Of a stretch of 24,032 nt of DNA, positions 23,667-24,032 are shown piece by piece. Within the stretch, counting starts at the first letter, position 1. Each line of letters starts with the position of its first letter. Source of the DNA: Flavobacterium psychrophilum (GTDB lineage Bacteria; Bacteroidota; Bacteroidia; Flavobacteriales; Flavobacteriaceae); the NCBI GenBank assembly GCA_945872245.1, contig CAMBZB010000034.1, positions 1 to 24,032 on the forward strand. The letters run 5' to 3'. The notes below the pieces were generated by a model. It saw only the letters and a program-made list of their open reading frames with translations. It was not told where the DNA came from and did no database searches. The translations under genes and the position numbers were made by a program.

Positions 23667-24032
23667 TTATCTCTTAATCACACGAACTGATTTGGTATTA
23701 GCTCCTTGGTTTACAATCACATTGTACACCCCTTTAGCATAGTTAGACCCTATTTGAGCATCAGATGACATTTGACGTTGTTCGATTGAACGACCTAACA
23801 TGTCATACACCTGTACTCCAAATGATTTTCCGTTACTAGATTTAACTCTGAATCCTTCTGTAGATGGGTTTGGATACGCCACCGCGCTGAATTTTTCAGT
23901 AGTTGCTGCTTCTGGTGCAATTTTTACAGGAGCAGGACAAACCACTCTTTTCACAGTAAGTGATTTAGTAACACTAGATCCAGTACCATTAATAGCAGTA
24001 CATGTTACGGCGGCTCCTGAGGCACCAACGGC
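23667..24032 (-). CDS. T9SS-secreted protein, C-terminal fragment (5' end beyond window)
   Basis: The frame is open to the right edge, giving 121 visible residues. A GTG at 23954 is internal, not a start, because the reading continues upstream without a stop. The visible part begins with the end of an Ig/PKD-like repeat (VGASGAAVTCTAINGTGSS, then KSLTVKR), matching the VTTAASYAITCVATNGTGPSS...KSLIIKK repeat of the downstream giant protein. It then runs into a T9SS type A sorting domain (FSAVAYPNPSTEGF...GVYNVIVNQGANTKSVRVIKR). The final 18 residues before the last differ in none from the giant protein (YNVIVNQG to RVIK), and the DNA is almost identical there. It is therefore a tandem paralogue, at least in its C-terminal part. 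The N-terminal function cannot be seen. Confidence 0.88.
   Translation of the reverse strand, partial: AVGASGAAVTCTAINGTGSSVTKSLTVKRVVCPAPVKIAPEAATTEKFSAVAYPNPSTEGFRVKSSNGKSFGVQVYDMLGRSIEQRQMSSDAQIGSNYAKGVYNVIVNQGANTKSVRVIKR

Noticed and set aside
23667..23954. A complete 95-residue gene starting at a GTG
   Set aside because: The frame continues upstream to the window edge with homology to the giant protein's last Ig-like repeat, so the GTG is an internal Val codon.
1..24032. tRNA, rRNA, CRISPR array, insertion sequence or prophage
   Set aside because: No cloverleaf, rRNA-like block, regularly spaced direct repeats, transposase or phage gene was seen. The repeats found are protein-domain repeats or short intergenic hairpins.

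Overview
The window looks like part of a Bacteroidota chromosome, most likely Flavobacterium or a close relative. The evidence is an AT-rich genome, a SusC/SusD pair, several type IX secretion (T9SS) type A C-terminal sorting domains, Bacteroidota-style lipoproteins, and few clear Shine-Dalgarno sites. Every supported gene is on the minus strand, so transcription runs from high to low coordinates. No tRNA, rRNA, CRISPR array, transposase or integrase was seen.

Right part (about 14100-24032): large secreted surface proteins. The 3' end of a T9SS protein enters from the right edge (23667-24032). It is followed by a 1964-residue multidomain protein (17553-23447) with an N-terminal esterase/PHB-depolymerase-like domain, a jelly-roll-like region, a fibronectin III-like region, a filamentous region, cysteine-containing tandem repeats, four Ig/PKD-like repeats and a sorting domain. 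Next is a 974-residue glycine-rich protein (14149-17073). Each of these three ends near a recognisable intrinsic terminator. The 479-bp gap 17074-17552 holds structured repeat-like DNA.

Centre (1090-14067): eight co-directional genes that could form one transcription unit. In order of transcription they encode an M14 metallocarboxypeptidase, SusC, SusD, an N-acyl-D-amino-acid deacylase lipoprotein, two tandem N-formylglutamate-amidohydrolase-like proteins (only one with a T9SS tail), a glutamate/aspartate-racemase-like lipoprotein, and a dicarboxylate/glutamate symporter. The set resembles a polysaccharide utilisation locus whose glycan enzymes are replaced by amide- and amino-acid-processing enzymes. 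My inference is a utilisation locus for peptides or amides containing glutamate and/or D-amino acids: envelope enzymes release and epimerise amino acids, SusCD imports oligomers, and the symporter takes up the acidic product. The substrate is not proven by sequence.

Left edge (1-847): the 5' part of a second glycine-rich protein, paralogous to the 14149-17073 gene. It runs off the window. The two paralogues flank the central cluster and share a 22-bp motif, 20 of 22 bases identical, about 35 bp upstream of their start codons.
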